Part shown: piece by piece, positions 23,232 through 37,100 of the stretch
How the letters are laid out: every line of letters starts with the position of its first letter
How positions within the stretch are numbered: the first letter of the stretch is position 1
NCBI RefSeq assembly: GCF_051014685.1
Contig: NW_027479733.1
Span: forward strand, 1-64,000
DNA from: Ptiloglossa arizonensis
Taxonomy: Eukaryota; Arthropoda; Insecta; Hymenoptera; Colletidae
Direction: 5' to 3'
Length of the DNA stretch: 64,000 bases
Notes under the pieces: model-generated
The model's input: the letters and a program-made list of their open reading frames with translations, nothing else
What the model was told of the DNA's origin: nothing
Databases searched by the model: none
Program-made: the position numbers and the translations under genes

Positions 23232-26200
23232 TCTGGTTAAACGTTTGGAGCAGCAGAATTGCGAAAAATTTTTTGCCTTCTCAACCATTTCTTGGCTTCA
23301 AACCCCCATATCTCGCGAACGGATTGACCTAACCCAAAAATTCCTGTTGCGCCTGAAAGTAGAAACTCGTCCGATTACAACAGTATGCGTATTTTTTCCC
23401 TAGGCCATTCTGGTTAAGCGTTTGGAGCAGCAGCATTGCGAAAAATTTGTTGTCTTCTCAACCATTTCTTAGCTTCAAACTCAAATATCTCGCGAACGGA
23501 TTGACCTAACCCAAAAATTCCTATTGCCTCTGAAAGTAGAAACTAGCCCGATTACAACGGTATGTGTATTTTCTCCCTAGGCCATTCTGGTTAAGCGTTT
23601 GGATTAGCAGAATTGCAATAAATTTTTTGCCTTCTGAACCATTTCTTGGCTTCAAACTCCCATATCTCGCGAACGGATTGACCTAACCCAAAAATTCCTA
23701 TTGCATCTGAGAGTAGAAACTCGCCCGAGTACAACGGTATGTGTATTTTTTCCCTAGGCCATTCTGGTTAAGCGTTTGGAGCAGCAGAATTGCGAAAAAT
23801 TTTTTGCCTTCTCAACCATTTCTTGGCTTCAAACTCCCATATCTCGCAAACGGATTGACCTAACCCAAAAATTCCTATTGCATCTCAAAGTAGAATCTCG
23901 CCCGATTACAGCGGTATGTGTATTTTTTCCCTAGGCAATTCTGGTTAAGCGTTTGGAGCAGCAGAATTGCGACAAATTTTTTGCCTTCTCAACCATTTCT
24001 TGGCTTCAAACTCCCATATCTCGCGAACGGATTGACCTAACCCAAAAATTCCAATTGCATCTGAAAGAAGAAACCCGCCCGATTACAACGGTATGAGTAT
24101 TTTTTCCCTAGGCCATTCTTGTTAAGCGTTTGGAGCAGCAGAATTGCGAAAAATTTTTTGCCTTCTCAACCATTTCTTGGTTTCAAACTCCCATATCTCG
24201 CAAACGGATTGACCTAACCCAAAAATTCCTATTGCATCTGAAAGTAGAATCTCGCCCGATTACAGCGATATGTGTATTTTTTCCCTAGGCCATTCTGGTT
24301 AAGCGCTTGGAGCAGCAGAATTGCTAAAAATTTTTTGCCTTCTCAACCATTTCTTAGCTTCAAACTCCCATATCTCGCGAACGGATTGACCTAACCCAAA
24401 AATTCCTATTGCATCTGATAGTAGAAACTCGGCCGATTACAACGGTATGTATATTTTTTCCCTAGGCCATTCTGGTTAAGCGTTTGGAGCAGCAGCATTG
24501 CGAAAAATTTTTTGCCTTCTCAACCATGTCTTGGCTTCAAACTCCCATATCTCGCAAACGGATTGACCTAACCCAAAAATTCCTATTACATCTCAAAGTA
24601 GTATCTCGCCCGATTACAGCGGTATGTGTATTTTTTCCCTAGGCAATTCTGGTTAAGCGTTTGGAGCAGCAGAATTGCGAAAAATTTTTTGCCTTCTCAA
24701 TCATTTCTTAGCTTCAAACTCCCATATCTCGCGAACGGATTGACCTAACCCTAAAATTCCTATTGCATCTGAAAGTAGAAACTCGGCCAATTACAACGGT
24801 ATGTATATTTTTTCCCTAGGCCATTCTGGTTAAGCGTTTGGAGCAGCAGAATTGCGAAAAATTTTTTGCCTTCTCATCTATTTCTTGGATTCAAACTCCC
24901 ATATCTCGCGAACGGGTTGACCTAACCCAAAAATTCCTATTGCGTCTGAAAGTAGAAACTCGCCCGATTACAACGGTATGTGTATTTTTTCCCTAGGCCA
25001 TTCTGGTTAAGCGTTTGGAGCAGCAGACTTGCGAAAAATTTTTTGCCTTCTCAACCATTTCTTGGCTTCAAACTCCCATATCTCGCGAACGGATTGACCT
25101 AACCCAAAAATTCCTATTGCATCTAAAAGTAGAAACTCGCCCGATTACAACGGTATGTGTATTTCTTCCCTAGGCCATTCTGGTTATGCGTTTGGAGCAG
25201 CAGAAATGCGAGAAATTTGTTGTCTTCTCAACCATTTCTTAGCTTCAAACTCCCATATCTCGCGAACGGATTGACCTAACCCAAAAATTCCTATTGCATC
25301 TGAAAGTAGAAACTCGCCCGATTACAACGGTGTGTGTATTTTTTCCCTAGGCCATTCTGGTTAAGCGTTTGGAGCAGCAGAATTGCGAAACATTTTTTGC
25401 CTTCTCAACCATTTCTTGGCTTCAAACTCCCATATCTCGCGAACGGATTGACCTAACCCAAAAATTCCTATTGCATCTGAAAGTAGAAACTCGCCCGATT
25501 ACAACGGTATGTGTATTTTTTCCCTAGGCCATTCTGGTTAGGCGTTTGGAGCAGCAGAATTGCGAAAAATTTTTTGCCTTCTCAACCATTTCTTGGATTC
25601 AAACTCCCATATCTCGCGAACGGATTGACCTAACCCAAAAATTCCTATTGCATCTGAAAGTAGAATCTCGCCCGATTACAGCGGTATGTGTATTTTTTCC
25701 CTAGGCCATTCTGGTTAAGCGCTTGGAGCAGCAGAATTGCTAAAAATTTTTTGCCTTCTCAACCATTTCTTAGCTTCAAACTCCCATATCTCGCGAACGG
25801 ATTGACCTAACCCAAAAATTCCTATTGCATCTGAAAGTAGAAACTCGCCCGATTACAGCGGTATGTGTATTTTCTCCCTAGGCCATTCTGGTTAAGCGTT
25901 TGGAGCAGCAGCATTGCGAAAAATTTTTTGCCTTCTCAACCATTTCTTGGCTTCAAACTCCCATATCTCGCGAACGGATTGACCTAACCCAAAAATTCCA
26001 ATTGCATCTGAAAGAAGAAACCCGCCCGATTACAACGGTATGAGTATTTTTTCCCTAGGCCATTCTGGTTAAGCGTTTGGAGCAGCAGAATTGCGAAAAA
26101 TTTTTTGCCTTCTCAACCATTTCTTGGTTTCAAACTCCCATATCTCGCAAACGGATTGACCTAACCCAAAAATTCCTATTGCATCTGAAAGTAGAATCTC

Positions 26201-26240
26201 GCCCGATTACAGCGGTATGTGTATTTTTTCCCTAGGCCAT
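23232..26240. repeat. 17-mer higher-order repeat, copy 1
   Basis: These 17 units (3009 bp) recur exactly at 26241-29249. Markers present in both copies include GGTTAAACG with CCCCCATATC, CTCAAATATC, the GCAATAAAT unit, the GAGAGTAG / CGAGTAC unit, CAACCATGTC, CAGACTTGCG, ATCTAAAAG, GGTGTGTG, CGAAACATT and GGTTAGGCGTTTGG. The copies look almost identical by eye, which suggests that this is one of the youngest duplications in the window. Confidence 0.88.
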
Positions 26241-29200
26241 TCTGGTTAAACGTTTGGAGCAGCAGAATTGCGAAAAATTTTTTGCCTTCTCAACCATTTC
26301 TTGGCTTCAAACCCCCATATCTCGCGAACGGATTGACCTAACCCAAAAATTCCTGTTGCGCCTGAAAGTAGAAACTCGTCCGATTACAACAGTATGCGTA
26401 TTTTTTCCCTAGGCCATTCTGGTTAAGCGTTTGGAGCAGCAGCATTGCGAAAAATTTGTTGTCTTCTCAACCATTTCTTAGCTTCAAACTCAAATATCTC
26501 GCGAACGGATTGACCTAACCCAAAAATTCCTATTGCCTCTGAAAGTAGAAACTAGCCCGATTACAACGGTATGTGTATTTTCTCCCTAGGCCATTCTGGT
26601 TAAGCGTTTGGATTAGCAGAATTGCAATAAATTTTTTGCCTTCTGAACCATTTCTTGGCTTCAAACTCCCATATCTCGCGAACGGATTGACCTAACCCAA
26701 AAATTCCTATTGCATCTGAGAGTAGAAACTCGCCCGAGTACAACGGTATGTGTATTTTTTCCCTAGGCCATTCTGGTTAAGCGTTTGGAGCAGCAGAATT
26801 GCGAAAAATTTTTTGCCTTCTCAACCATTTCTTGGCTTCAAACTCCCATATCTCGCAAACGGATTGACCTAACCCAAAAATTCCTATTGCATCTCAAAGT
26901 AGAATCTCGCCCGATTACAGCGGTATGTGTATTTTTTCCCTAGGCAATTCTGGTTAAGCGTTTGGAGCAGCAGAATTGCGACAAATTTTTTGCCTTCTCA
27001 ACCATTTCTTGGCTTCAAACTCCCATATCTCGCGAACGGATTGACCTAACCCAAAAATTCCAATTGCATCTGAAAGAAGAAACCCGCCCGATTACAACGG
27101 TATGAGTATTTTTTCCCTAGGCCATTCTTGTTAAGCGTTTGGAGCAGCAGAATTGCGAAAAATTTTTTGCCTTCTCAACCATTTCTTGGTTTCAAACTCC
27201 CATATCTCGCAAACGGATTGACCTAACCCAAAAATTCCTATTGCATCTGAAAGTAGAATCTCGCCCGATTACAGCGATATGTGTATTTTTTCCCTAGGCC
27301 ATTCTGGTTAAGCGCTTGGAGCAGCAGAATTGCTAAAAATTTTTTGCCTTCTCAACCATTTCTTAGCTTCAAACTCCCATATCTCGCGAACGGATTGACC
27401 TAACCCAAAAATTCCTATTGCATCTGATAGTAGAAACTCGGCCGATTACAACGGTATGTATATTTTTTCCCTAGGCCATTCTGGTTAAGCGTTTGGAGCA
27501 GCAGCATTGCGAAAAATTTTTTGCCTTCTCAACCATGTCTTGGCTTCAAACTCCCATATCTCGCAAACGGATTGACCTAACCCAAAAATTCCTATTACAT
27601 CTCAAAGTAGTATCTCGCCCGATTACAGCGGTATGTGTATTTTTTCCCTAGGCAATTCTGGTTAAGCGTTTGGAGCAGCAGAATTGCGAAAAATTTTTTG
27701 CCTTCTCAATCATTTCTTAGCTTCAAACTCCCATATCTCGCGAACGGATTGACCTAACCCTAAAATTCCTATTGCATCTGAAAGTAGAAACTCGGCCAAT
27801 TACAACGGTATGTATATTTTTTCCCTAGGCCATTCTGGTTAAGCGTTTGGAGCAGCAGAATTGCGAAAAATTTTTTGCCTTCTCATCTATTTCTTGGATT
27901 CAAACTCCCATATCTCGCGAACGGGTTGACCTAACCCAAAAATTCCTATTGCGTCTGAAAGTAGAAACTCGCCCGATTACAACGGTATGTGTATTTTTTC
28001 CCTAGGCCATTCTGGTTAAGCGTTTGGAGCAGCAGACTTGCGAAAAATTTTTTGCCTTCTCAACCATTTCTTGGCTTCAAACTCCCATATCTCGCGAACG
28101 GATTGACCTAACCCAAAAATTCCTATTGCATCTAAAAGTAGAAACTCGCCCGATTACAACGGTATGTGTATTTCTTCCCTAGGCCATTCTGGTTATGCGT
28201 TTGGAGCAGCAGAAATGCGAGAAATTTGTTGTCTTCTCAACCATTTCTTAGCTTCAAACTCCCATATCTCGCGAACGGATTGACCTAACCCAAAAATTCC
28301 TATTGCATCTGAAAGTAGAAACTCGCCCGATTACAACGGTGTGTGTATTTTTTCCCTAGGCCATTCTGGTTAAGCGTTTGGAGCAGCAGAATTGCGAAAC
28401 ATTTTTTGCCTTCTCAACCATTTCTTGGCTTCAAACTCCCATATCTCGCGAACGGATTGACCTAACCCAAAAATTCCTATTGCATCTGAAAGTAGAAACT
28501 CGCCCGATTACAACGGTATGTGTATTTTTTCCCTAGGCCATTCTGGTTAGGCGTTTGGAGCAGCAGAATTGCGAAAAATTTTTTGCCTTCTCAACCATTT
28601 CTTGGATTCAAACTCCCATATCTCGCGAACGGATTGACCTAACCCAAAAATTCCTATTGCATCTGAAAGTAGAATCTCGCCCGATTACAGCGGTATGTGT
28701 ATTTTTTCCCTAGGCCATTCTGGTTAAGCGCTTGGAGCAGCAGAATTGCTAAAAATTTTTTGCCTTCTCAACCATTTCTTAGCTTCAAACTCCCATATCT
28801 CGCGAACGGATTGACCTAACCCAAAAATTCCTATTGCATCTGAAAGTAGAAACTCGCCCGATTACAGCGGTATGTGTATTTTCTCCCTAGGCCATTCTGG
28901 TTAAGCGTTTGGAGCAGCAGCATTGCGAAAAATTTTTTGCCTTCTCAACCATTTCTTGGCTTCAAACTCCCATATCTCGCGAACGGATTGACCTAACCCA
29001 AAAATTCCAATTGCATCTGAAAGAAGAAACCCGCCCGATTACAACGGTATGAGTATTTTTTCCCTAGGCCATTCTGGTTAAGCGTTTGGAGCAGCAGAAT
29101 TGCGAAAAATTTTTTGCCTTCTCAACCATTTCTTGGTTTCAAACTCCCATATCTCGCAAACGGATTGACCTAACCCAAAAATTCCTATTGCATCTGAAAG

Positions 29201-29249
29201 TAGAATCTCGCCCGATTACAGCGGTATGTGTATTTTTTCCCTAGGCCAT
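26241..29249. repeat. 17-mer higher-order repeat, copy 2
   Basis: This is the tandem second copy of the 3009-bp block, starting at the GGTTAAACG unit at 26241. The next unit (29250, GCGCTTGG / GCTAAAA type) does not continue the series, so there are two copies, not three. Much the same unit series returns a third and fourth time inside the 25-mer block (31.4-33.8 and 35.8-38.2 kb), where one extra monomer separates the markers. Confidence 0.88.
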
Positions 29250-29689
29250 TCTGGTTAAGCGCTTGGAGCAGCAGAATTGCTAAAAATTTTTTGCCTTCTC
29301 AACCATTTCTTAGCTTCAAACTCCCATATCTCGCGAACGGATTGACCTAACCCAAAAATTCCTATTGCATCTGAAAGTAGAAATTCGCCCGATTACAGCG
29401 GTATGTGTATTTTCTCCCTAGGCCATTCTGGTTAAGCGTTTGGAGCAGCAGCATTGCGAAAAATTTTTTGCCTTCTCAACCATTTCTTGGCTTCAAACTC
29501 CCATATCTCGCAAACGGATTGACCTAACCCAAAAATTCCTATTACATCTCAAAGTAGTATCTCGCCCGATTACAGCGGTATGTGTATTTTTTCCCTAGGC
29601 AATTCTGGTTAAGCGTTTGGAGCAGCAGAATTGCGAAAAATTTTTTGCCTTCTCAATCATTTCTTAGCTTCAAACTCCCATATCTCGCG

Positions 29690-32600
29690 AACGGATTGAC
29701 CTAACCCTAAAATTCCTATTGCATCTGAAAGTAGAAACTCGGCCGATTACAACGGTATGTATATTTTTTCCCTAGGCCATTCTGGTTAAGCGTTTGGAGC
29801 AGCAGAATTGCGAAAAATTTTTTGCCTTCTCATCCATTTCTTGGATTCAAACTCCCATATCTCGCAAACGGATTGACCTAACCCAAAAATTCCAATTGCA
29901 TCTGAAAGAAGAAACCCGCCCGATTACAACGGTATGAGTATTTTTTCCCTAGGCCATTCTGGTTAAGCGTTTGGAGCAGCAGAATTGCGAAAAATTTTTT
30001 GCCTTCTCAACCATTTCTTGGTTTCAAACTCCCATATCTCGCAAACGGATTGACCTAACCCAAAAATTCCTATTGCATCTGAAAGTAGAATCTCGCCCGA
30101 TTACAGCGGTATGTGTATTTTTTCCCTAGGCAATTCTGGTTAAGCGTTTGGAGCAGCAGAATTGCGAAAAATTTTTTGCCTTCTCAATCATTTCTTAGCT
30201 TCAAACTCCCATATCTCGCGAACGGATTGACCTAACCCTAAAATTCCTATTGCATCTGAAAGTAGAAACTCGGCCGATTACAACGGTTTGTATATTTTTT
30301 CCCTAGGCCATTCTGGTTAAGCGTTTGGAGCAGCAGAATTGCGAAAAATTTTTTGCCTTCTCATCCATTTCTTGGATTCAAACTCCCATATCTCGCAAAC
30401 GGATTGACCTAACCCAAAAATTCCTATTGCATCTGAAAGTAGAATCTCGCCCGATTACAGCGGTATGTGTATTTTTTCCCTAGGCCATTCTGGTTAGGCG
30501 CTTGGAGCAGCAGAATTGCTAAAAATTTTTTGCCTTCTCAACCATTTCTTAGCTTCAAACTCCCATATCTCGCGAACGGATTGACCTAACCCAAAAATTC
30601 CTATTGCATCTGAAAGTAGAAACTCGCCCGATTACAGCGGTATGTGTATTTTCTCCCTAGGCCATTCTGGTTAAGCGTTTGGAGCAGCAGCATTGCGAAA
30701 AATTTTTTGCCTTCTCAACCATTTCTTGGCTTCAAACTCCCATATCTCGCAAACGGATTGACCTAACCCAAAAATTCCTATTACATCTCAAAGTAGTATC
30801 TCGCCCGATTACAGCGGTATGTGTATTTTTTCCCTAGGCAATTCTGGTTAAGCGTTTGGAGCAGCAGAATTGCGAAAAATTTTTTGCCTTCTCAATCATT
30901 TCTTAGCTTCAAACTCCCATATCTCGCGAACGGATTGACCTAACCCAAAAATTCCTATTGCATCTGAAAGTAGAAACTCGCCCGATTACAACGGTATGTG
31001 TATTTTTTCCCTAGGCCATTCTGGATAAGCGTTTGGAGCAGCAGAAGTGCGAAAAATTTTTTGCCTTCTCAACCATTTCTTGGCTTCAAACCCCCATATC
31101 TCGCGAACGGATTGACCTAACCCAAAAATTCCTATTGCATCTGAAAGTAGAAACTCGCCCGAATACAACGGTATGTGTATTTTTTCCCTAGGCCATTCTG
31201 GTTAAACGTTTGGAGCAGCAGAATTGCGAAAAATTTTTTGCCTTCTCAACCATTTCTTGGTTTCAAACTCCCATATCTCGCAAACGGATTGACATAACCC
31301 AAAAATTCCTATTGCATCTGAAAGTAGAATCTCGCCCGATTACAGCGGTATGTGTATTTTTTCCCTAGGCCATTCTGGTTAAGCGTTTGGAGCTGCAGAA
31401 TTGGGAAAAATTTTTTGCCTTCTCATCCATTTCTTGGATTCAAACTCCCATATCTCGCGCACGGATTGACCTAACCCAAAAATTCCTGTTGCGCCTGAAA
31501 GTAGAAACTCGTCCGATTACAACAGTATGCGTATTTTTTCCCTAGGCCATTCTGGTTAAGCGTTTGGAGCAGCAGCATTGCGAAAAATTTGTTGTCTTCT
31601 CAACCATTTCTTAGCTTCAAACTCAAATATCTCGCGAACGGATTGACCTAACCCAAAAATTCCTATTGCCTCTGAAAGTAGAAACTAGCCCGATTACAAC
31701 GGTATGTGTATTTTTTCCCTAGGCAGTTCTGGTTAAGCGTTTGGAGCAGCAGAATTGCGAAAAATTTTTTGCCTTCTCAATCATTTCTTAGCTTCAAACT
31801 CCCATATCTCGCGAACGGATTGACCTAACCCTAAAATTCCTATTGCATCTGAGAGTAGAAACTCGCCCGAGTACAACGGTATGTGTATTTTTTCCCTAGG
31901 CCATTCTGGTTAAGCGTTTGGAGCAGCAGAATTGCGAAAAATTTTTTGCCTTCTCAACCATTTCTTGGCTTCAAACTCCCATATCTCGCAAACGGATTGA
32001 CCTAACCCAAAAATTCCTATTGCATCTCAAAGTAGAATCTCGCCCGATTACAGCGGTATGTGTATTTTTTCCCTAGGCAATTCTGGTTAAGCGTTTGGAG
32101 CAGCAGAATTGCGACAAATTTTTTGCCTTCTCAACCATTTCTTGGCTTCAAACTCCCATATCTCGCGAACGGATTGACCTAACCCAAAAATTCCAATTGC
32201 ATCTGAAAGAAGAAACCCGCCCGATTACAACGGTATGAGTATTTTTTCCCTAGGCCATTCTTGTTAAGCGTTTGGAGCAGCAGAATTGCGAAAAATTTTT
32301 TGCCTTCTCAACCATTTCTTGGTTTCAAACTCCCATATCTCGCAAACGGATTGACCTAACCCAAAAATTCCTATTGCATCTGAAAGTAGAATCTCGCCCG
32401 ATTACAGCGATATGTGTATTTTTTCCCTAGGCCATTCTGGTTAAGCGCTTGGAGCAGCAGAATTGCTAAAAATTTTTTGCCTTCTCAACCATTTCTTAGC
32501 TTCAAACTCCCATATCTCGCGAACGGATTGACCTAACCCAAAAATTCCTATTGCATCTGATAGTAGAAACTCGGCCGATTACAACGGTATGTATATTTTT

Positions 32601-34100
32601 TCCCTAGGCCATTCTGGTTAAGCGTTTGGAGCAGCAGCATTGCGAAAAATTTTTTGCCTTCTCAACCATGTCTTGGCTTCAAACTCCCATATCTCGCAAA
32701 CGGATTGACCTAACCCAAAAATTCCTATTACATCTCAAAGTAGTATCTCGCCCGATTACAGCGGTATGTGTATTTTTTCCCTAGGCAATTCTGGTTAAGC
32801 GTTTGGAGCAGCAGAATTGCGAAAAATTTTTTGCCTTCTCAATCATTTCTTAGCTTCAAACTCCCATATCTCGCGAACGGATTGACCTAACCCTAAAATT
32901 CCTATTGCATCTGAAAGTAGAAACTCGGCCAATTACAACGGTATGTATATTTTTTCCCTAGGCCATTCTGGTTAAGCGTTTGGAGCAGCAGAATTGCGAA
33001 AAATTTTTTGCCTTCTCATCTATTTCTTGGATTCAAACTCCCATATCTCGCGAACGGGTTGACCTAACCCAAAAATTCCTATTGCGTCTGAAAGTAGAAA
33101 CTCGCCCGATTACAACGGTATGTGTATTTTTTCCCTAGGCCATTCTGGTTAAGCGTTTGGAGCAGCAGACTTGCGAAAAATTTTTTGCCTTCTCAACCAT
33201 TTCTTGGCTTCAAACTCCCATATCTCGCGAACGGATTGACCTAACCCAAAAATTCCTATTGCATCTAAAAGTAGAAACTCGCCCGATTACAACGGTATGT
33301 GTATTTCTTCCCTAGGCCATTCTGGTTATGCGTTTGGAGCAGCAGAAATGCGAGAAATTTGTTGTCTTCTCAACCATTTCTTAGCTTCAAACTCCCATAT
33401 CTCGCGAACGGATTGACCTAACCCAAAAATTCCTATTGCATCTGAAAGTAGAAACTCGCCCGATTACAACGGTGTGTGTATTTTTTCCCTAGGCCATTCT
33501 GGTTAAGCGTTTGGAGCAGCAGAATTGCGAAACATTTTTTGCCTTCTCAACCATTTCTTGGCTTCAAACTCCCATATCTCGCGAACGGATTGACCTAACC
33601 CAAAAATTCCTATTGCATCTGAAAGTAGAAACTCGCCCGATTACAACGGTATGTGTATTTTTTCCCTAGGCCATTCTGGTTAGGCGTTTGGAGCAGCAGA
33701 ATTGCGAAAAATTTTTTGCCTTCTCAACCATTTCTTGGATTCAAACTCCCATATCTCGCGAACGGATTGACCTAACCCAAAAATTCCTATTGCATCTGAA
33801 AGTAGAATCTCGCCCGATTACAGTGGTATGTGTATTTTTTCCCTAGGCCATTCTGGTTAAGCGCTTGGAGCAGCAGAATTGCTAAAAATTTTTTGCCTTC
33901 TCAACCATTTCTTAGCTTCAAACTCCCATATCTCGCGAACGGATTGACCTAACCCAAAAATTCCTATTGCATCTGAAAGTAGAAACTCGCCCGATTACAG
34001 CGGTATGTGTATTTTCTCCCTAGGCCATTCTGGTTAAGCGTTTGGAGCAGCAGCATTGCGAAAAATTTTTTGCCTTCTCAACCATTTCTTGGCTTCAAAC
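29690..34100. repeat. 25-mer higher-order repeat, copy 1
   Basis: Units here recur at +4425 bp (25 x 177): 29781 with 34206, 30135 with 34560, 31020 with 35445, and the CGTCCG / CAGTATGCG unit at 31503 with 35928. Inside the block, a short stretch near 31.70-31.84 kb has been replaced by another variant (see findings). The left edge is set by the breakpoint of copy 2 minus 4425 bp and is approximate. Confidence 0.8.
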
Positions 34101-37100
34101 TCCCATATCTCGCGAACGGATTGACCTAACCCTAAAATTCCTATTGCATCTGAAAGTAGAAACTCGGCCGATTACAACGGTATGTATATTTTTTCCCTAG
34201 GCCATTCTGGTTAAGCGTTTGGAGCAGCAGAATTGCGAAAAATTTTTTGCCTTCTCATCCATTTCTTGGATTCAAACTCCCATATCTCGCAAACGGATTG
34301 ACCTAACCCAAAAATTCCAATTGCATCTGAAAGAAGAAACCCGCCCGATTACAACGGTATGAGTATTTTTTCCCTAGGCCATTCTGGTTAAGCGTTTGGA
34401 GCAGCAGAATTGCGAAAAATTTTTTGCCTTCTCAACCATTTCTTGGTTTCAAACTCCCATATCTCGCAAACGGATTGACCTAACCCAAAAATTCCTATTG
34501 CATCTGAAAGTAGAATCTCGCCCGATTACAGCGGTATGTGTATTTTTACCCTAGGCAATTCTGGTTAAGCGTTTGGAGCAGCAGAATTGCGAAAAATTTT
34601 TTGCCTTCTCAATCATTTCTTAGCTTCAAACTCCCATATCTCGCGAACGGATTGACCTAACCCTAAAATTCCTATTGCATCTGAAAGTAGAAACTCGGCC
34701 GATTACAACGGTTTGTATATTTTTTCCCTAGGCCATTCTGGTTAAGCGTTTGGAGCAGCAGAATTGCGAAAAATTTTTTGCCTTCTCATCCATTTCTTGG
34801 ATTCAAACTCCCATATCTCGCAAACGGATTGACCTAACCCAAAAATTCCTATTGCATCTGAAAGTAGAATCTCGCCCGATTACAGCGGTATGTGTATTTT
34901 TTCCCTAGGCCATTCTGGTTAGGCGCTTGGAGCAGCAGAATTGCTAAAAATTTTTTGCCTTCTCAACCATTTCTTAGCTTCAAACTCCCATATCTCGCGA
35001 ACGGAATGACCTAACCCAAAAATTCCTATTGCATCTGAAAGTAGAAACTCGCCCGATTACAGCGGTATGTGTATTTTCTCCCTAGGCCATTCTGGTTAAG
35101 CGTTTGGAGCAGCAGCATTGCGAAAAATTTTTTGCCTTCTCAACCATTTCTTGGCTTCAAACTCCCATATCTCGCAAACGGATTGACCTAACCCAAAAAT
35201 TCCTATTACATCTCAAAGTAGTATCTCGCCCGATTACAGCGGTATGTGTATTTTTTCCCTAGGCAATTCTGGTTAAGCGTTTGGAGCAGCAGAATTGCGA
35301 AAAATTTTTTGCCTTCTCAATCATTTCTTAGCTTCAAACTCCCATATCTCGCGAACGGATTGACCTAACCCAAAAATTCCTATTGCATCTGAAAGTAGAA
35401 ACTCGCCCGATTACAACGGTATGTGTATTTTTTCCCTAGGCCATTCTGGATAAGCGTTTGGAGCAGCAGAAGTGCGAAAAATTTTTTGCCTTCTCAACCA
35501 TTTCTTGGCTTCAAACCCCCATATCTCGCGAACGGATTGACCTAACCCAAAAATTCCTATTGCATCTGAAAGTAGAAACTCGCCCGAATACAACGGTATG
35601 TGTATTTTTTCCCTAGGCCATTCTGGTTAAACGTTTGGAGCAGCAGAATTGCGAAAAATTTTTTGCCTTCTCAACCATTTCTTGGTTTCAAACTCCCATA
35701 TCTCGCAAACGGATTGACATAACCCAAAAATTCCTATTGCATCTGAAAGTAGAATCTCGCCCGATTACAGCGGTATGTGTATTTTTTCCCTAGGCCATTC
35801 TGGTTAAGCGTTTGGAGCTGCAGAATTGCGAAAAATTTTTTGCCTTCTCATCCATTTCTTGGATTCAAACTCCCATATCTCGCGCACGGATTGACCTAAC
35901 CCAAAAATTCCTGTTGCGCCTGAAAGTAGAAACTCGTCCGATTACAACAGTATGCGTATTTTTTCCCTAGGCCATTCTGGTTAAGCGTTTGGAGCAGCAG
36001 CATTGCGAAAAATTTGTTGTCTTCTCAACCATTTCTTAGCTTCAAACTCAAATATCTCGCGAACGGATTGACCTAACCCAAAAATTCCTATTGCCTCTGA
36101 AAGTAGAAACTAGCCCGATTACAACGGTATGTGTATTTTCTCCCTAGGCCATTCTGGTTAAGCGTTTGGATTAGCAGAATTGCAATAAATTTTTTGCCTT
36201 CTGAACCATTTCTTGGCTTCAAACTCCCATATCTCGCGAACGGATTGACCTAACCCAAAAATTCCTATTGCATCTGAGAGTAGAAACTCGCCCGAGTACA
36301 ACGGTATGTGTATTTTTTCCCTAGGCCATTCTGGTTAAGCGTTTGGAGCAGCAGAATTGCGAAAAATTTTTTGCCTTCTCAACCATTTCTTGGCTTCAAA
36401 CTCCCATATCTCGCAAACGGATTGACCTAACCCAAAAATTCCTATTGCATCTCAAAGTAGAATCTCGCCCGATTACAGCGGTATGTGTATTTTTTCCCTA
36501 GGCTATTCTGGTTAAGCGTTTGGAGCAGCAGAATTGCGACAAATTTTTTGCCTTCTCAACCATTTCTTGGCTTCAAACTCCCATATCTCGCGAACGGATT
36601 GACCTAACCCAAAAATTCCAATTGCATCTGAAAGAAGAAACCCGCCCGATTACAACGGTATGAGTATTTTTTCCCTAGGCCATTCTTGTTAAGCGTTTGG
36701 AGCAGCAGAATTGCGAAAAATTTTTTGCCTTCTCAACCATTTCTTGGTTTCAAACTCCCATATCTCGCAAACGGATTGACCTAACCCAAAAATTCCTATT
36801 GCATCTGAAAGTAGAATCTCGCCCGATTACAGCGATATGTGTATTTTTTCCCTAGGCCATTCTGGTTAGGCGCTTGGAGCAGCAGAATTGCTAAAAATTT
36901 TTTGCCTTCTCAACCATTTCTTAGCTTCAAACTCCCATATCTCGCGAACGGATTGACCTAACCCAAAAATTCCTATTGCATCTGATAGTAGAAACTCGGC
37001 CGATTACAACGGTATGTATATTTTTTCCCTAGGCCATTCTGGTTAAGCGTTTGGAGCAGCAGCATTGCGAAAAATTTTTTGCCTTCTCAACCATGTCTTG

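Noticed and set aside
23021..35593. Three 60-codon minus-strand open frames (23021-23203, 30986-31168, 35411-35593)
   Set aside because: They are the same HOR unit read on the other strand. Their recurrence at 7965 and 4425 bp is explained by block duplication.
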